Below, piece after piece: positions 17,452-26,226 of a DNA stretch of 64,000 bases (position 1 is the first letter of the stretch; each line of letters opens with the position of its first letter). Source of the DNA: Tepidaquicella sp964564635 (GTDB taxonomy: Bacteria > Bacteroidota > Ignavibacteria > Tepidaquicellales > Tepidaquicellaceae); contig CAZMAR010000002.1 in the NCBI GenBank assembly GCA_964564635.1, positions 124,001-188,000 on the forward strand. Direction: 5' to 3'. The position numbers and the translations under genes are program-made. The notes under the pieces are model-generated. The model did not search any database and had not been told where the DNA came from. It saw only the letters and a list, made by a program, of their open reading frames with translations.

Positions 17452-19173
17452 CTAATTAAGATGTTTTTTACGGAAGAATTTAAGTACTATACCCACCATT
17501 AAAATTATACCAGATAAATAGCAGCAGAGCTTAGGTAACCAATCACCATAGATTGTATAAAAAGTTTTTTCTTCCCGTAAACCAATATTTGCAGTAAAAC
17601 ATACCTCTTGATTTATTGGGGTTTTATGGTAATAATTTCCATAAGGATCAATAGTTCCCGATATTCCTGTGTTGGCGCATCTAACCATCCATCTTCTATT
17701 CTCTATAGCCCGAAAAACTGCAAATTGATTGTGCTGATAAGTTCCAGGAAGCTTACCCCACCAACCATCGTTTGTAATAATTACCGAGAACATAGCACCT
17801 TTATCAATGAACCGGGAAAAAAATTCTGGATAAATAGATTCATAACAAATAGCAACATTAAACCTGAATTTATTATAAACATTAAAAATAGTTGTATCCT
17901 GTCCTGTTTGGTACGAACTTAATCCAACCCCCCATCTTATTATATCTTTTAAAAAAGTAAGTTTCTCCTGATAAGGCATTCGTTCACTGCCAATGACAAG
18001 TTTTATTTTATTATATCGCTGTAAATTATCAGGATTACTATTAGAGTCTAAAAGTACTGCGGAATTAAATATATCATAATAATAACTTCCATCTGAAGAA
18101 AGTTTTGAGTCAATTCTTGGCTTTTTATTATGGGTGATAGAATCTTTATAAATATAAAAATCCGGAAATCCAAGTAAAACAGGCAAATTTAAAGAGTCGG
18201 AAACATTTTTTAACTCGGAAAATTCCCTTTTATAAACAGGATGCAATATATAAAAAGTAACTGCGGTTTCAGGTAATACTATCATTTGTATATTGCTGTC
18301 CTGTCGGTGTAGGGAAAGAATTAACTCGGAATATTTTTTTATTAACTCATTATGTTTCATTCCCCATTTATCCCATGGGTTAATATTGGGTTGTATAACA
18401 CCAATTTTTAATGTATCAGTATGTTCGTTAGCAGAATATAGAATTTTTTTCTTTAGTAATATTGTATAACAGTTAGGAAGAATTAAAACTATAGTAAATA
18501 TGACAGCCGCGATTATTGATGGAGTAAAGAGACCTGACTTACCTCCTGATAACTTTTGAAAGTCTGTAATTCTCTTTTTTAGAGTTGAGAAAATATAATA
18601 GAATAGCGTTGATAAACAAAGTGCCCAAAATGAAACACCATATACCCCGGTAATATCAGCAAACTGTATCTTTTCTAAATTTGTAGAAAATGCATTTCCT
18701 GTTATTAACCAGGGGAAACTAACTTCGGTTACAGACATCAGGAATTCATAAGCAGTAAAAATTACAGGAAAGAAGAATAGGAAAATATTTTGTAAATTAA
18801 ATTTTCTGATTTGTTTTAAAGGAAAATAAAACACCAAAGCAGGAATTTCCAATGTTAAACAGTGCAGTATAATGGTAAAGAATCCACCCAATATTAAAAA
18901 CTTGTCCGCATTCTCTCTTATTCCCGCAAGAGAAATCCATGATAATGCGATAATATCAAAAACAAAAAAGGTAAGAAAACTTCTTTTAAATAAACTTTTA
19001 TAATTTTTGGAATTAAATATAATATGAATTAAAAACGCATAACCAGGAATAATTAAATAACTAATATTAAATGGGGGGAAAGAAAAACCAAGCAAACACC
19101 CGGTAATTATTGAAACAAGTAATTTGTTACGGAATTCTTTATTGAAATTTGGGGAAAATTTTTTTATAAACAA
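17452..19173 (-). CDS. lnt: Apolipoprotein N-acyltransferase
   Basis: Lnt adds the third acyl chain to the N-terminal cysteine of lipoproteins in the inner membrane. The first ~230 residues form several membrane helices. The nitrilase-type catalytic domain follows, with E302 in VLPETAV, K389 in YNKIKLVIGSE and C443 in AICYESIYPEF as the expected triad. KLVIGSERMPY in place of the proteobacterial HLVPFGE is the Bacteroidota-type variant as I know it. The start is TTG at 19173; the upstream frame closes within five codons without an ATG. At 573 residues it is slightly long. Confidence 0.93.
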   Translation of the reverse strand: MFIKKFSPNFNKEFRNKLLVSIITGCLLGFSFPPFNISYLIIPGYAFLIHIIFNSKNYKSLFKRSFLTFFVFDIIALSWISLAGIRENADKFLILGGFFTIILHCLTLEIPALVFYFPLKQIRKFNLQNIFLFFFPVIFTAYEFLMSVTEVSFPWLITGNAFSTNLEKIQFADITGVYGVSFWALCLSTLFYYIFSTLKKRITDFQKLSGGKSGLFTPSIIAAVIFTIVLILPNCYTILLKKKILYSANEHTDTLKIGVIQPNINPWDKWGMKHNELIKKYSELILSLHRQDSNIQMIVLPETAVTFYILHPVYKREFSELKNVSDSLNLPVLLGFPDFYIYKDSITHNKKPRIDSKLSSDGSYYYDIFNSAVLLDSNSNPDNLQRYNKIKLVIGSERMPYQEKLTFLKDIIRWGVGLSSYQTGQDTTIFNVYNKFRFNVAICYESIYPEFFSRFIDKGAMFSVIITNDGWWGKLPGTYQHNQFAVFRAIENRRWMVRCANTGISGTIDPYGNYYHKTPINQEVCFTANIGLREEKTFYTIYGDWLPKLCCYLSGIILMVGIVLKFFRKKHLN

Positions 19174-19222
19174 AACATAATATATTTATTTTTAAAAAAA
19201 TAACTAACAACAATATCCTGTG

Positions 19223-19786
19223 TTAATTTCTTTTATACTTAATTTTTAAAATTTTATTTACAAGCAGCCACAATTGCAAAACAATAAATCCAATAACCAA
19301 ACCAATAATTATACCACCTGCAACATCAGAAGGATAATGTACTCCAACAAACACTCTTGAAATAGAAACAAGAAAACTGCCTAAATATAACCAAACTTTG
19401 TATTCAGGGTAAAAGTGTGATAGTAAGAAAGCCCCTGCAAAGTGATTAACCGCATGCGAAGAAGGGAAAGAAAAAGAATTAGAACAATGAACCAGTAAAT
19501 GTACCCAAGGGAACACATTACACGGACGAACCCTATCAACCAAATTTTTAATAATTGCACTGCTTGTTTGATCACTGATTATAATACATATGATAATTAG
19601 AAACGCAGCAATTCTTCCGCGACTTCCTCCCTTTAAGATCATTGTAAACCACATAATAATGAAAAATATCATCCAGTGGTTACGTTCAGTAATAAATGGC
19701 ATTAAAAAGTCAGTAACAGGATTTGCTAATTTTACATTGATGAAGTAGAAAATGCCAACATCAATATTATATAAAAAGTCTATCAT
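19223..19786 (-). CDS. PAP2-superfamily lipid phosphatase
   Basis: A 188-residue membrane protein with about six hydrophobic segments and the three PAP2 signature motifs: KNLVDRVRPCN, PSSHAVN and SRVFVGVHYPSDV. The histidines in the last two form the phosphatase site, facing the periplasm. Likely substrates are undecaprenyl pyrophosphate or phosphatidylglycerophosphate; the sequence does not decide. TTG at 19789 and ATG at 19786 are adjacent; I use the ATG. It is upstream of lnt by 49 bases in the same direction. A non-homologous UppP is also encoded in this window at 48790. Confidence 0.88.
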   Translation of the reverse strand: MIDFLYNIDVGIFYFINVKLANPVTDFLMPFITERNHWMIFFIIMWFTMILKGGSRGRIAAFLIIICIIISDQTSSAIIKNLVDRVRPCNVFPWVHLLVHCSNSFSFPSSHAVNHFAGAFLLSHFYPEYKVWLYLGSFLVSISRVFVGVHYPSDVAGGIIIGLVIGFIVLQLWLLVNKILKIKYKRN

Positions 19787-19858
19787 CAAAGAACTAAAAT
19801 CAAAAATTAAGAATTAATAAAAAAGAGAAAAGCAAAAATTTTTATTATAATTTTATGA

Positions 19859-20341
19859 TTATAATTTTGCAATTAGGACTATAGAATAAGCTACACACCC
19901 CCTTTTTTCTCCTACAAACCCGAGTCCTTCAGAAGTGGTAGCCTTGATGGAAATATTTTTGCACTTAATTCTGTTTGAAATATTTTTTATCATTTTCGGA
20001 ATGTACTTCATTAATTTTGGCTCTTCCAGAATTACAACGCAATCAAGGTTTATAACATTCCAGTTTTTTTTCTGTAGCAATTGAAAGGTTTTTTCAAGAA
20101 GAATTAAACTTGAAATATTTTTGTATATCCTGCTTGTATTTGGGAATTGATTGCCAATATCTTTTAATCCAGCAGCCCCAAGTAAAGCATCGCAAACTGA
20201 ATGCAGCAAAACATCAGCATCAGAGTGACCCAATAAACCATATTTATAAGGGATTTCAACGCCACCGAGAATAAGTTTTCTTCTTGTTGAGAATTTATGT
20301 ACATCATATCCAAACCCGACTCTTAAATCTTTTAAATTCAT
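19859..20341 (-). CDS. ispF: 2-C-methyl-D-erythritol 2,4-cyclodiphosphate synthase
   Basis: IspF converts CDP-methylerythritol phosphate to the cyclic diphosphate in the MEP isoprenoid pathway. RVGFGYDVHKF carries the metal-binding Asp and His, GHSDADVLLHSVCDALLGA is the second signature, and DIGNQFPNT follows. I use the ATG at 20339-20341, which gives 160 residues, the usual size; an upstream in-frame ATG at 20389 would add 16 hydrophobic residues not seen in the family. It precedes the PAP2 gene by about 70 bases; isoprenoid supply and lipid-carrier recycling are related processes. Confidence 0.95.
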   Translation of the reverse strand: MNLKDLRVGFGYDVHKFSTRRKLILGGVEIPYKYGLLGHSDADVLLHSVCDALLGAAGLKDIGNQFPNTSRIYKNISSLILLEKTFQLLQKKNWNVINLDCVVILEEPKLMKYIPKMIKNISNRIKCKNISIKATTSEGLGFVGEKRGCVAYSIVLIAKL

Positions 20342-20453
20342 AAGTTTTATTTTCAGAAACAAAATAGCAAAAGAGAGTTCAATCTTCAATGTTATACAAT
20401 AGTTAGAAATAATTGTATGATATTAAAATTCTTGATTGCTTTCCGTTTGTGCT

Positions 20454-21770
20454 TTACTTTGAAACCCCTACGCGAATAATCTTTTCTCCATATTTATATT
20501 TTATTTTATCAAGAGTATAAAATGGTAAAAGTACTTTGTTATTGAATAAATCAAAATTTTGACATCTATTATCTACAAGCAGATTACCAGCCATTATCCC
20601 AAAAAGTCGCGCTCTTATATGTTTTTGGGGAGCTGGTAGTTTTTTGTATATTTCAATTGCTGCGGAAAATAGTTCCCGGTCATCATTAGTGTAAACCCTT
20701 AATTTTAAGTCTTCCGCAGCATATTTTAAATTTTCATATCTTATTACAAACACAAGATATCCTGTAACAAGATTTTTATCCCTTAACTTTCTACCCATAT
20801 ATTCACAAACACGACGAATTTCCTGTCTTACTTCTTCTGATTTGTATATAGGGGTTGAAAGGGTATGTTGATGGCTTAATCCTTTTTCGTGTTCTGACTT
20901 GTGAAAAATTTCTGAAGTATCTTCACCCCGGGCAAGTTTTCTAAAAACAATTCCATTAATTCCAAACTCATGATGTAAAATATGTGCAGGAGTATTTGCG
21001 AGATCACCTATTGTAAATATGTTGTATATACTTAGGCGACGGGCAATCCTTGTTCCTATTCCCCACATTTTCTTTACAGGCAACTGATATATTATAGATT
21101 TTTCTTTTGGGGTTATAATGGTTAAACCATCTGGTTTTTCAATCTTTGTAGCAATTTTCGCATAGGTTTTATTGTAAGAGCACCCGAGAGAAGTTGTTAA
21201 ATTTTCTCTGATACGAATTCTTGACTTAATCTGCCGGGCAACACTTAATACTTTTTCCCAATCTATGTTTTGTGATACTGGATTTTTTACAAGGTGAGAG
21301 ATATCAATAAAACATTCATCAATACTATACTGCTCAATATTTTCAAGCGGAGCAAATTCTTGCAATACCTCAAGAATGCTATCCATAATTGCTTCATATT
21401 TTGGTCCATAGCAGGGAATAGAAATTAACTGAGGACATATTTTTTTCGCCTGCCAGACACTCATCCCTGTATCAACTCCGAGAGCACGAGCTTCATAAGA
21501 TGCTGTCATTACAATTCCTTTTCCATCTGGTGTTCCTCCAACTGAAACAGGTTTACCCCTTAACCTGGGATTATCCCGTTGTTCGACCTGTGCGTAAAAT
21601 GCATCAAAATCTATATGAACAAAACCCCTATCCTTATATTCAGATATATTGGGGTTTAAATCTTTAAAATGGGGATGTGAATACAGGGGCATTAACCGGA
21701 CCCTTTTAAATATTTCAGAAAAGGAGGTATTTTCCCTTGGAATAAAAAAATGTGAACTTGCCTTTTTCAT
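20454..21770 (-). CDS. dinB: Y-family DNA polymerase IV
   Basis: Translesion polymerase of the DinB family. HIDFDAFYAQVEQ (52-64) carries the first catalytic Asp (D54) and the steric-gate aromatic Y59, and SIDECFID includes D151 and E152. The thumb helix-hairpin-helix WGIGTRIARRL and a little-finger domain follow. QNFDLF near the C-terminus could be a beta-clamp-binding peptide. It has about 45 residues before the usual N-terminus; another Met at residue 27 could be the true start. A palindromic operator with three half-sites lies immediately upstream, implying repression at the start site. Confidence 0.94.
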   Translation of the reverse strand: MKKASSHFFIPRENTSFSEIFKRVRLMPLYSHPHFKDLNPNISEYKDRGFVHIDFDAFYAQVEQRDNPRLRGKPVSVGGTPDGKGIVMTASYEARALGVDTGMSVWQAKKICPQLISIPCYGPKYEAIMDSILEVLQEFAPLENIEQYSIDECFIDISHLVKNPVSQNIDWEKVLSVARQIKSRIRIRENLTTSLGCSYNKTYAKIATKIEKPDGLTIITPKEKSIIYQLPVKKMWGIGTRIARRLSIYNIFTIGDLANTPAHILHHEFGINGIVFRKLARGEDTSEIFHKSEHEKGLSHQHTLSTPIYKSEEVRQEIRRVCEYMGRKLRDKNLVTGYLVFVIRYENLKYAAEDLKLRVYTNDDRELFSAAIEIYKKLPAPQKHIRARLFGIMAGNLLVDNRCQNFDLFNNKVLLPFYTLDKIKYKYGEKIIRVGVSK

Positions 21771-21807
21771 ATACCATAATTATTTATACCATAATAATAT
21801 ATGGTAT
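21771..21807 (-). promoter_or_regulatory. Three-half-site operator upstream of dinB
   Basis: On the plus strand ATACCAT occurs at 21771-21777 and 21786-21792, and its inverse ATGGTAT at 21801-21807. Both spacers are exactly 8 bases, so the half-sites share a 15-base register, forming one perfect inverted repeat plus one extra direct half-site abutting the dinB ATG. I saw no similar pair elsewhere in the window. A LexA-like repressor is a natural candidate because dinB is often SOS-regulated, but the binding protein is unknown. Confidence 0.6.
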
Positions 21808-21878
21808 AAATTTTTAAAAAGCAAGTAAAATATCTATAGATTTTTATTTATTGTATATAAAACTTGTGGGGGATAATA

Positions 21879-21916
21879 AAAAAAGCCACTTTGGAATAGC
21901 ACCAAAGTGGCTTTTT
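21879..21916 (-). terminator. Intrinsic terminator of csp
   Basis: A perfect 11-base-pair core stem (AGCCACTTTGG with CCAAAGTGGCT, loop of 7), lengthened by A-T pairs on both sides, lies 16 bases after the csp stop. Read on the minus strand it is followed by a T run, the classic rho-independent form. Confidence 0.9.
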
Positions 21917-21931
21917 AAAGCAAAACGTATT

Positions 21932-22132
21932 CTATAATTTTGTAACGTTTGCCGCCTGTGGACCTTTTGGACCCTGTTCAATTTCAAATTTAACCTTATC
22001 ACCTTTATTCAAGGTTTTAAAGCCATCAATATTGATGGACTTAAAATGAACAAATACATCAGATTTACCTTCTCGCGAAATAAATCCAAATCCTTTTTCA
22101 GGGTTGAACCACTTTACAGTTCCTTCTTCCAT
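21932..22132 (-). CDS. Cold-shock protein, CspA family
   Basis: A 66-residue single OB-fold RNA chaperone. GTVKWFNPEKGFGFISRE holds RNP1 (KGFGFI) and DVFVHF is RNP2. These proteins bind single-stranded RNA and DNA and melt secondary structure after cold shock or during growth. It is monocistronic, with a strong terminator just downstream and about 300 non-coding bases upstream. Whether it is cold-induced cannot be read from the sequence. Confidence 0.96.
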   Translation of the reverse strand: MEEGTVKWFNPEKGFGFISREGKSDVFVHFKSINIDGFKTLNKGDKVKFEIEQGPKGPQAANVTKL

Positions 22133-22437
22133 TTAAGAAATTTAGTTAGTGCAAAAAAATTAATTAAAACAAAGTGGATAAATTTTTTGCTTTAAACCCC
22201 ATTAACATCTAAAACTTTTACCCTTTAGCGGGATTTAGTTCTTGTTGTTTTTGAGATATAAAACTACAATTTATTTCACTTCATTGTAAATATAAGTTAA
22301 TATTATACCAACTGCAAGACTAAATACATATATATTTATTAGTAATATTTTTATTTTAAATACTAAAAACCTATACTATCTACTTTATAAAATCTTAAAT
22401 TTAACTAATCTTTGTATTTTTAAGTTAATTTTTAAAA
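22133..22437. other. Divergent intergenic region between csp and queA
   Basis: These 305 AT-rich bases contain the promoter and 5' leader of csp (minus) and the promoter of queA (plus). A long csp leader, as in other bacteria, is possible, but I could not fold a convincing thermosensor by eye. No RNA gene or small reading frame is evident. Confidence 0.5.
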
Positions 22438-23700
22438 GTGACTGAGAACTATAAAAATATAAATATAAAAGATTACAATTATGAATTGCCGAAAGAATAT
22501 ATTGCCCAATTTCCATTAAAGGATAGAGATAAATCAAGATTGCTTATATTTCAAAACAAGAAGATTACAGAAGACATTTTTCTTAATATTAATAAATATA
22601 TTCCAGAAAACTCATTTCTTATATTTAATGATACGCGGGTTGTAAAAGCAAGATTTTTTTTCGAGAAACCTACTGGAGCAAAAATTGAAATATTTTGTCT
22701 TGAACCTGAAAAAGGAATGGATTTTTTAGAAGAAACTTTTAATTCGACTAAGAATGCAAAATGGAAATGTCTTGTTGGCCAAAGTGGTAAATGGAAACAT
22801 ACTGTATTACACCGAAAAATTCTAAAAGACAATTCTATTTATGAATTATTTGCTGAAGTGAAAAACAAAACCCCAGAATATTTTGTAATAGAATTTAAGT
22901 GGATACCAGAAGAAACTAAATTCTATGAAATTCTTAAGATTTTTGGAGAAACCCCTTTACCTCCTTATATAAAAAGGCAGGCAAAACCAGAAGATGAAAC
23001 TACCTATCAGACAATTTATGCAAAGAAAAACGGCTCGGTAGCGGCACCAACTTCCGGTTTCCATTTTACTAACGAGGTTTTTACCAGGTTGAAGAAAAAG
23101 AAGATTGAATTTTTATATCTTACATTGCATATTGGAATAGCAACATTTAAACCTGTTAAAAGTGAAACTATAGCCGAACATAAAATGCATTCCGAATTTA
23201 TTAATTTTGAAAGAAATTTTATTGAAAAGATTTATCAAAACATTAAATACAAACAATCAGATAACTATAAAAAAATTATTTCTGTAGGAACAACATCTGC
23301 AAGAGCTCTGGAATCTCTTTACTATGTAGGAAAGAAATTTTATATGTTAAAAAAGAGTCAGACACCCCCAAATTCATTATCATTTGAGATTAACCAATGG
23401 GAGCCATATGAAACTGAAAACATAATTTCTCCTGTTGAGTCACTTGAAGTAATTTTAGAGGAGATGGACAAAAAAAATATAAATCAAATTTCTGGAGAAA
23501 CAGAAATGATTATTGTACCTGGATTTCAATATAAGTTTATAGATGGATTAATAACAAATTTCCATCTACCGCAAAGCACTTTACTATTACTTGTATCAGC
23601 TTTAATAGGGGATAAATGGAAAGAAGTATATCAGTATGCTCTATATAATAACTTTAGGTTTCTAAGTTACGGAGATGCAAGTTTGCTTTTCAAAGAATAA
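22438..23700 (+). CDS. queA: S-adenosylmethionine:tRNA ribosyltransferase-isomerase
   Basis: QueA transfers the ribosyl part of SAM to preQ1 in tRNA, the penultimate step of queuosine synthesis. The protein starts DYNYELPKEYIAQFPLKDRD, then FNDTRVVKAR, AAPTSGFHFT, LHIGIATFKPV and the C-terminal NFHLPQSTLLLLVSAL, all typical. It is 420 residues against about 340-350 in proteobacteria; the extra length lies mainly between residues ~85 and 165, consistent with the long Bacteroidota form. The start is GTG at 22438. A PLP enzyme gene follows after 11 bases. Confidence 0.95.
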   Translation: MTENYKNINIKDYNYELPKEYIAQFPLKDRDKSRLLIFQNKKITEDIFLNINKYIPENSFLIFNDTRVVKARFFFEKPTGAKIEIFCLEPEKGMDFLEETFNSTKNAKWKCLVGQSGKWKHTVLHRKILKDNSIYELFAEVKNKTPEYFVIEFKWIPEETKFYEILKIFGETPLPPYIKRQAKPEDETTYQTIYAKKNGSVAAPTSGFHFTNEVFTRLKKKKIEFLYLTLHIGIATFKPVKSETIAEHKMHSEFINFERNFIEKIYQNIKYKQSDNYKKIISVGTTSARALESLYYVGKKFYMLKKSQTPPNSLSFEINQWEPYETENIISPVESLEVILEEMDKKNINQISGETEMIIVPGFQYKFIDGLITNFHLPQSTLLLLVSALIGDKWKEVYQYALYNNFRFLSYGDASLLFKE

Positions 23701-23711
23701 AAAATTTTATA

Positions 23712-24659
23712 ATGAAAAAGCTAAATAATTCGCTTGTTCCAACCCCACTTCACAAATTAGATTTATTGTCAAAAATACTCGGAACAAATATCTATTGTAA
23801 AAGAGATGACTTAACAGGTTTTGCTTTTGGAGGAAATAAGACTCGTAAACTTGATTACTTAATAGCAGAGGCAAAAAAGAAGAAGTTTAATACAATTGTA
23901 ACTACCGGCGGATTTCAGTCAAATTTTTGTAGAATTGCAGCTGCTTATGCTGTAAAAGTAGGACTGGAAGCCCATTTTATCCTTGGAGGTGATAAGAAAC
24001 CTGAACGAGAAACAGCAAATTTGTTACTTATGAAGATGTTTGGAGCAAATTTATACTTTATTGAAACGGAGGATTGGAATATCTGGGAAATCGAGGCAAC
24101 AAAATTAACTGATAAATTAACTCGTAAAGGGAAAAAAGTATATCAAATGCCTATAGGAGGCTCAAACACAACAGGAATTTTGGGATATTTAGAGTGTTTT
24201 GATGAAATTATCTCATATGAAAAAGAAAACAAAATATATTTTAATACTATAATTCACGCATCGGGTTCAGGAGGAACGCAGGCAGGACTGTTAATTGGAA
24301 AGGCAAAACACAAATGGGAAGGGAAAATTTTGGGTATATCTGTTTCGAAAGATTCTCAACAATTATCTAATGAAATACTAAGCCTTTCACAGAAAGGAGC
24401 AAAGAAACAGGGGTTAAAAATAAATTCTTCAGATGTAATAGTTGATGATAACTATATTGGAGGCTACTATGGAGCATACACAAAGCAAGCGTTTGAAGCA
24501 ATGGAAATTTTTTCAAAAACAGAAGGCATAATACTCGATGCAGTATATTCAGGGAAAGCAGCTGCTGCATTGATTGATTATTGTCGGAAGAAAAGGTTTA
24601 GAAAGAATGATAACATACTTTTTATTCATACAGGAGGTAATATTCATATATTCAAATAA
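23712..24659 (+). CDS. D-cysteine desulfhydrase / ACC deaminase family PLP enzyme
   Basis: A 315-residue fold-type II PLP enzyme. YCKRDDLTGFAFGGNKTRKL contains the PLP lysine K43, and GGFQSNFCR is the cofactor-contacting loop; ACC deaminases have QSNQ and many desulfhydrases QSNH, so F here is a variant. The family releases sulfide and pyruvate from D-cysteine or opens ACC; I favour the D-cysteine desulfhydrase branch without firm proof. It is cytoplasmic and apparently co-transcribed with queA, with a likely terminator right after its stop. Confidence 0.8.
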   Translation: MKKLNNSLVPTPLHKLDLLSKILGTNIYCKRDDLTGFAFGGNKTRKLDYLIAEAKKKKFNTIVTTGGFQSNFCRIAAAYAVKVGLEAHFILGGDKKPERETANLLLMKMFGANLYFIETEDWNIWEIEATKLTDKLTRKGKKVYQMPIGGSNTTGILGYLECFDEIISYEKENKIYFNTIIHASGSGGTQAGLLIGKAKHKWEGKILGISVSKDSQQLSNEILSLSQKGAKKQGLKINSSDVIVDDNYIGGYYGAYTKQAFEAMEIFSKTEGIILDAVYSGKAAAALIDYCRKKRFRKNDNILFIHTGGNIHIFK

Positions 24660-24662
24660 AAG

Positions 24663-24701
24663 AAAGGCAAACTTTTTTGAATTTAAAAGATGCTTTTTTG
24701 T
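24663..24701 (+). terminator. Probable terminator after the queA-desulfhydrase pair
   Basis: An interrupted hairpin (outer AAAGGCA with TGCTTT, one bulged G; inner CTTTT with AAAAG; 8-base loop) is followed by a T run, starting 3 bases after the stop codon at 24657-24659. Confidence 0.45.
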
Positions 24702-24736
24702 TTTAGTTAAAAAGTTTATCTTAAAATAAAAAATTT

Positions 24737-25258
24737 ATGGCAAAACCAAACCCAGAAGAATACCCAGAATTTTTCAAAATTTATGTCAACCTTATTGATG
24801 ATGACGATATTGTCAATGTTCTTTTGAATCAATCACAGGAACTTCAGGAACTATTAAAAGAAATTACAGAAGAGGTTGCAGATAAAAGCTATGCATTTGG
24901 AAAGTGGACATTGAAAGAAGTAATAGGACATATGATTGATAATGAAAGGTTATTTATTGCCCGAGCCCTCAGAATAGCAAGAGGGGATAAGCAAAAATTA
25001 CCCGGCTATGACCAGGATTTTTATGTTAAAAGTGCAAGATTTTTTAGGAGAAAATTAGAAGATCTTGCTCAGGAGATGCTTTTACTTCGTGTTGCTGATT
25101 TGTTACTGATAAAAAGTTTTGACGAAATAGAACTTGCAGAAAGAGGAGTTGTTAATGATTATGAAATAACTGTAAATGCAATATTATATGTCCTTGCAGG
25201 GCATGAACGACATCATATTGATTATATAAAGGAAAATTATTTAGGCGGGAAACAATAA
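24737..25258 (+). CDS. DinB-superfamily (DfsB-like) metal-binding protein
   Basis: A 173-residue four-helix-bundle protein of the DinB/YfiT superfamily, unrelated to DNA polymerase DinB. The metal-binding histidines appear in GHMIDNERL (about residue 66) and near the C-terminus in GHERHHIDYI. Many members act as thiol-dependent transferases or are damage-inducible, but the substrate of this one is unknown. It has its own upstream gap and converges with the phosphatase gene whose stop lies 12 bases away. Confidence 0.85.
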   Translation: MAKPNPEEYPEFFKIYVNLIDDDDIVNVLLNQSQELQELLKEITEEVADKSYAFGKWTLKEVIGHMIDNERLFIARALRIARGDKQKLPGYDQDFYVKSARFFRRKLEDLAQEMLLLRVADLLLIKSFDEIELAERGVVNDYEITVNAILYVLAGHERHHIDYIKENYLGGKQ

Positions 25259-25270
25259 ATTTTAGGAATT

Positions 25271-25819
25271 TTATTTAGCAGGTGGTTTTATTATCTCTTG
25301 CCAGTTTTTCCAGGTAAGTCTTTTTTTATTTTTTATATACCTGTTATATGACCTATCATAAAGTATATGCTCCCAAGCAGGTTTTAAGCAGCCTGTAATT
25401 TCAGGCTTGTCATCAATAAGAAAGTCACCAGTTATAAGAGTTTTATCATTCGTCAATATTAACTTTTCAATCCAGGTACTACCAAGATGTTCTTCAACCC
25501 AGGCATACTTTTCTGTTACACAATGCTTATATGTTTTGAATGGACTTGTACAGATAAAAACCTCGTGTCCCATTTCTTTCATTTGATGTACTGCGTCAAC
25601 GCCGCCAGGTATTTCCGGTAATGATTTTAAAAATCCTTCAGTCGTAATAATTTCTCTAATTAACTCTCCACAATCCTCCGGCATTTCTTCTCTAAGATAA
25701 AATTTTGTTCTTTTTTCAGGAGGAACTATGAACTTTTCAGGAAATCTCCGGTTCCACTCAGAATAAAATCCCCCATCAAAATCTGCAAGTACATCATCTA
25801 AATCAATCAGTATTATCAT
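25271..25819 (-). CDS. 5'(3')-deoxyribonucleotidase-like HAD phosphatase
   Basis: A 182-residue HAD-superfamily hydrolase. Motif I is DLDDVLADF with nucleophile D6 and acid D8; ICTSPFKTYKHC holds motif II, and GDFLIDDKPE is the motif IV acidic pair. The arrangement and short length match the NT5C family, which dephosphorylates deoxyribonucleoside monophosphates. It would trim nucleotide pools in the cytoplasm. It appears monocistronic. Confidence 0.85.
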   Translation of the reverse strand: MIILIDLDDVLADFDGGFYSEWNRRFPEKFIVPPEKRTKFYLREEMPEDCGELIREIITTEGFLKSLPEIPGGVDAVHQMKEMGHEVFICTSPFKTYKHCVTEKYAWVEEHLGSTWIEKLILTNDKTLITGDFLIDDKPEITGCLKPAWEHILYDRSYNRYIKNKKRLTWKNWQEIIKPPAK

Positions 25820-26226
25820 ACTTTTTTAATTTAAATTATTAAAGTAATTATTTATCTATAGACTTTCAATAAAATATGAGCTGTTTAAATTTTTAGCATA
25901 TCTTCTTAAAAGTAATATTTTAAAAAACTCATCTCTGAATTTATAGTGATGTAAGAGTTTGGTTAATTTAAAAAGGAAACAAAATTTGTTAAGTGTTAAG
26001 ATATTTAATAAATCATTACAAATTCTTTATAACCCGTAATAAATTTACAGATTCAGCAAAAGAAAATTTTAATAGAACTAAGAGAAATTTTGGGATAATC
26101 AATATTTAAATATTGTCTTCGTGAAATGATGGGCTAAATAAAGTAATGTGTAAAAATTGAAAAAGACAGTGGTGATGTGTTTTATTTGGATTGATTTATC
26201 TGATTATATGGGATAATTTATAAGAA
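25820..26226. other. 407-base intergenic region
   Basis: AT-rich DNA between the divergent deoxyribonucleotidase and TPR lipoprotein genes. I see no RNA-gene signature, no credible short reading frame and no strong hairpin. It is the longest gene-free stretch in the window. Confidence 0.5.

Noticed and set aside
22165..22180. DnaA-box-like AGTGGATAA near csp, also seen near 37852
   Set aside because: Single sites with a mismatch at the first base and no clustering; too little to call an origin element.
26110..26130. parS-like CTTCGTGAAAT
   Set aside because: Lacks the central palindrome TTTCACGTGAAA; too many differences.
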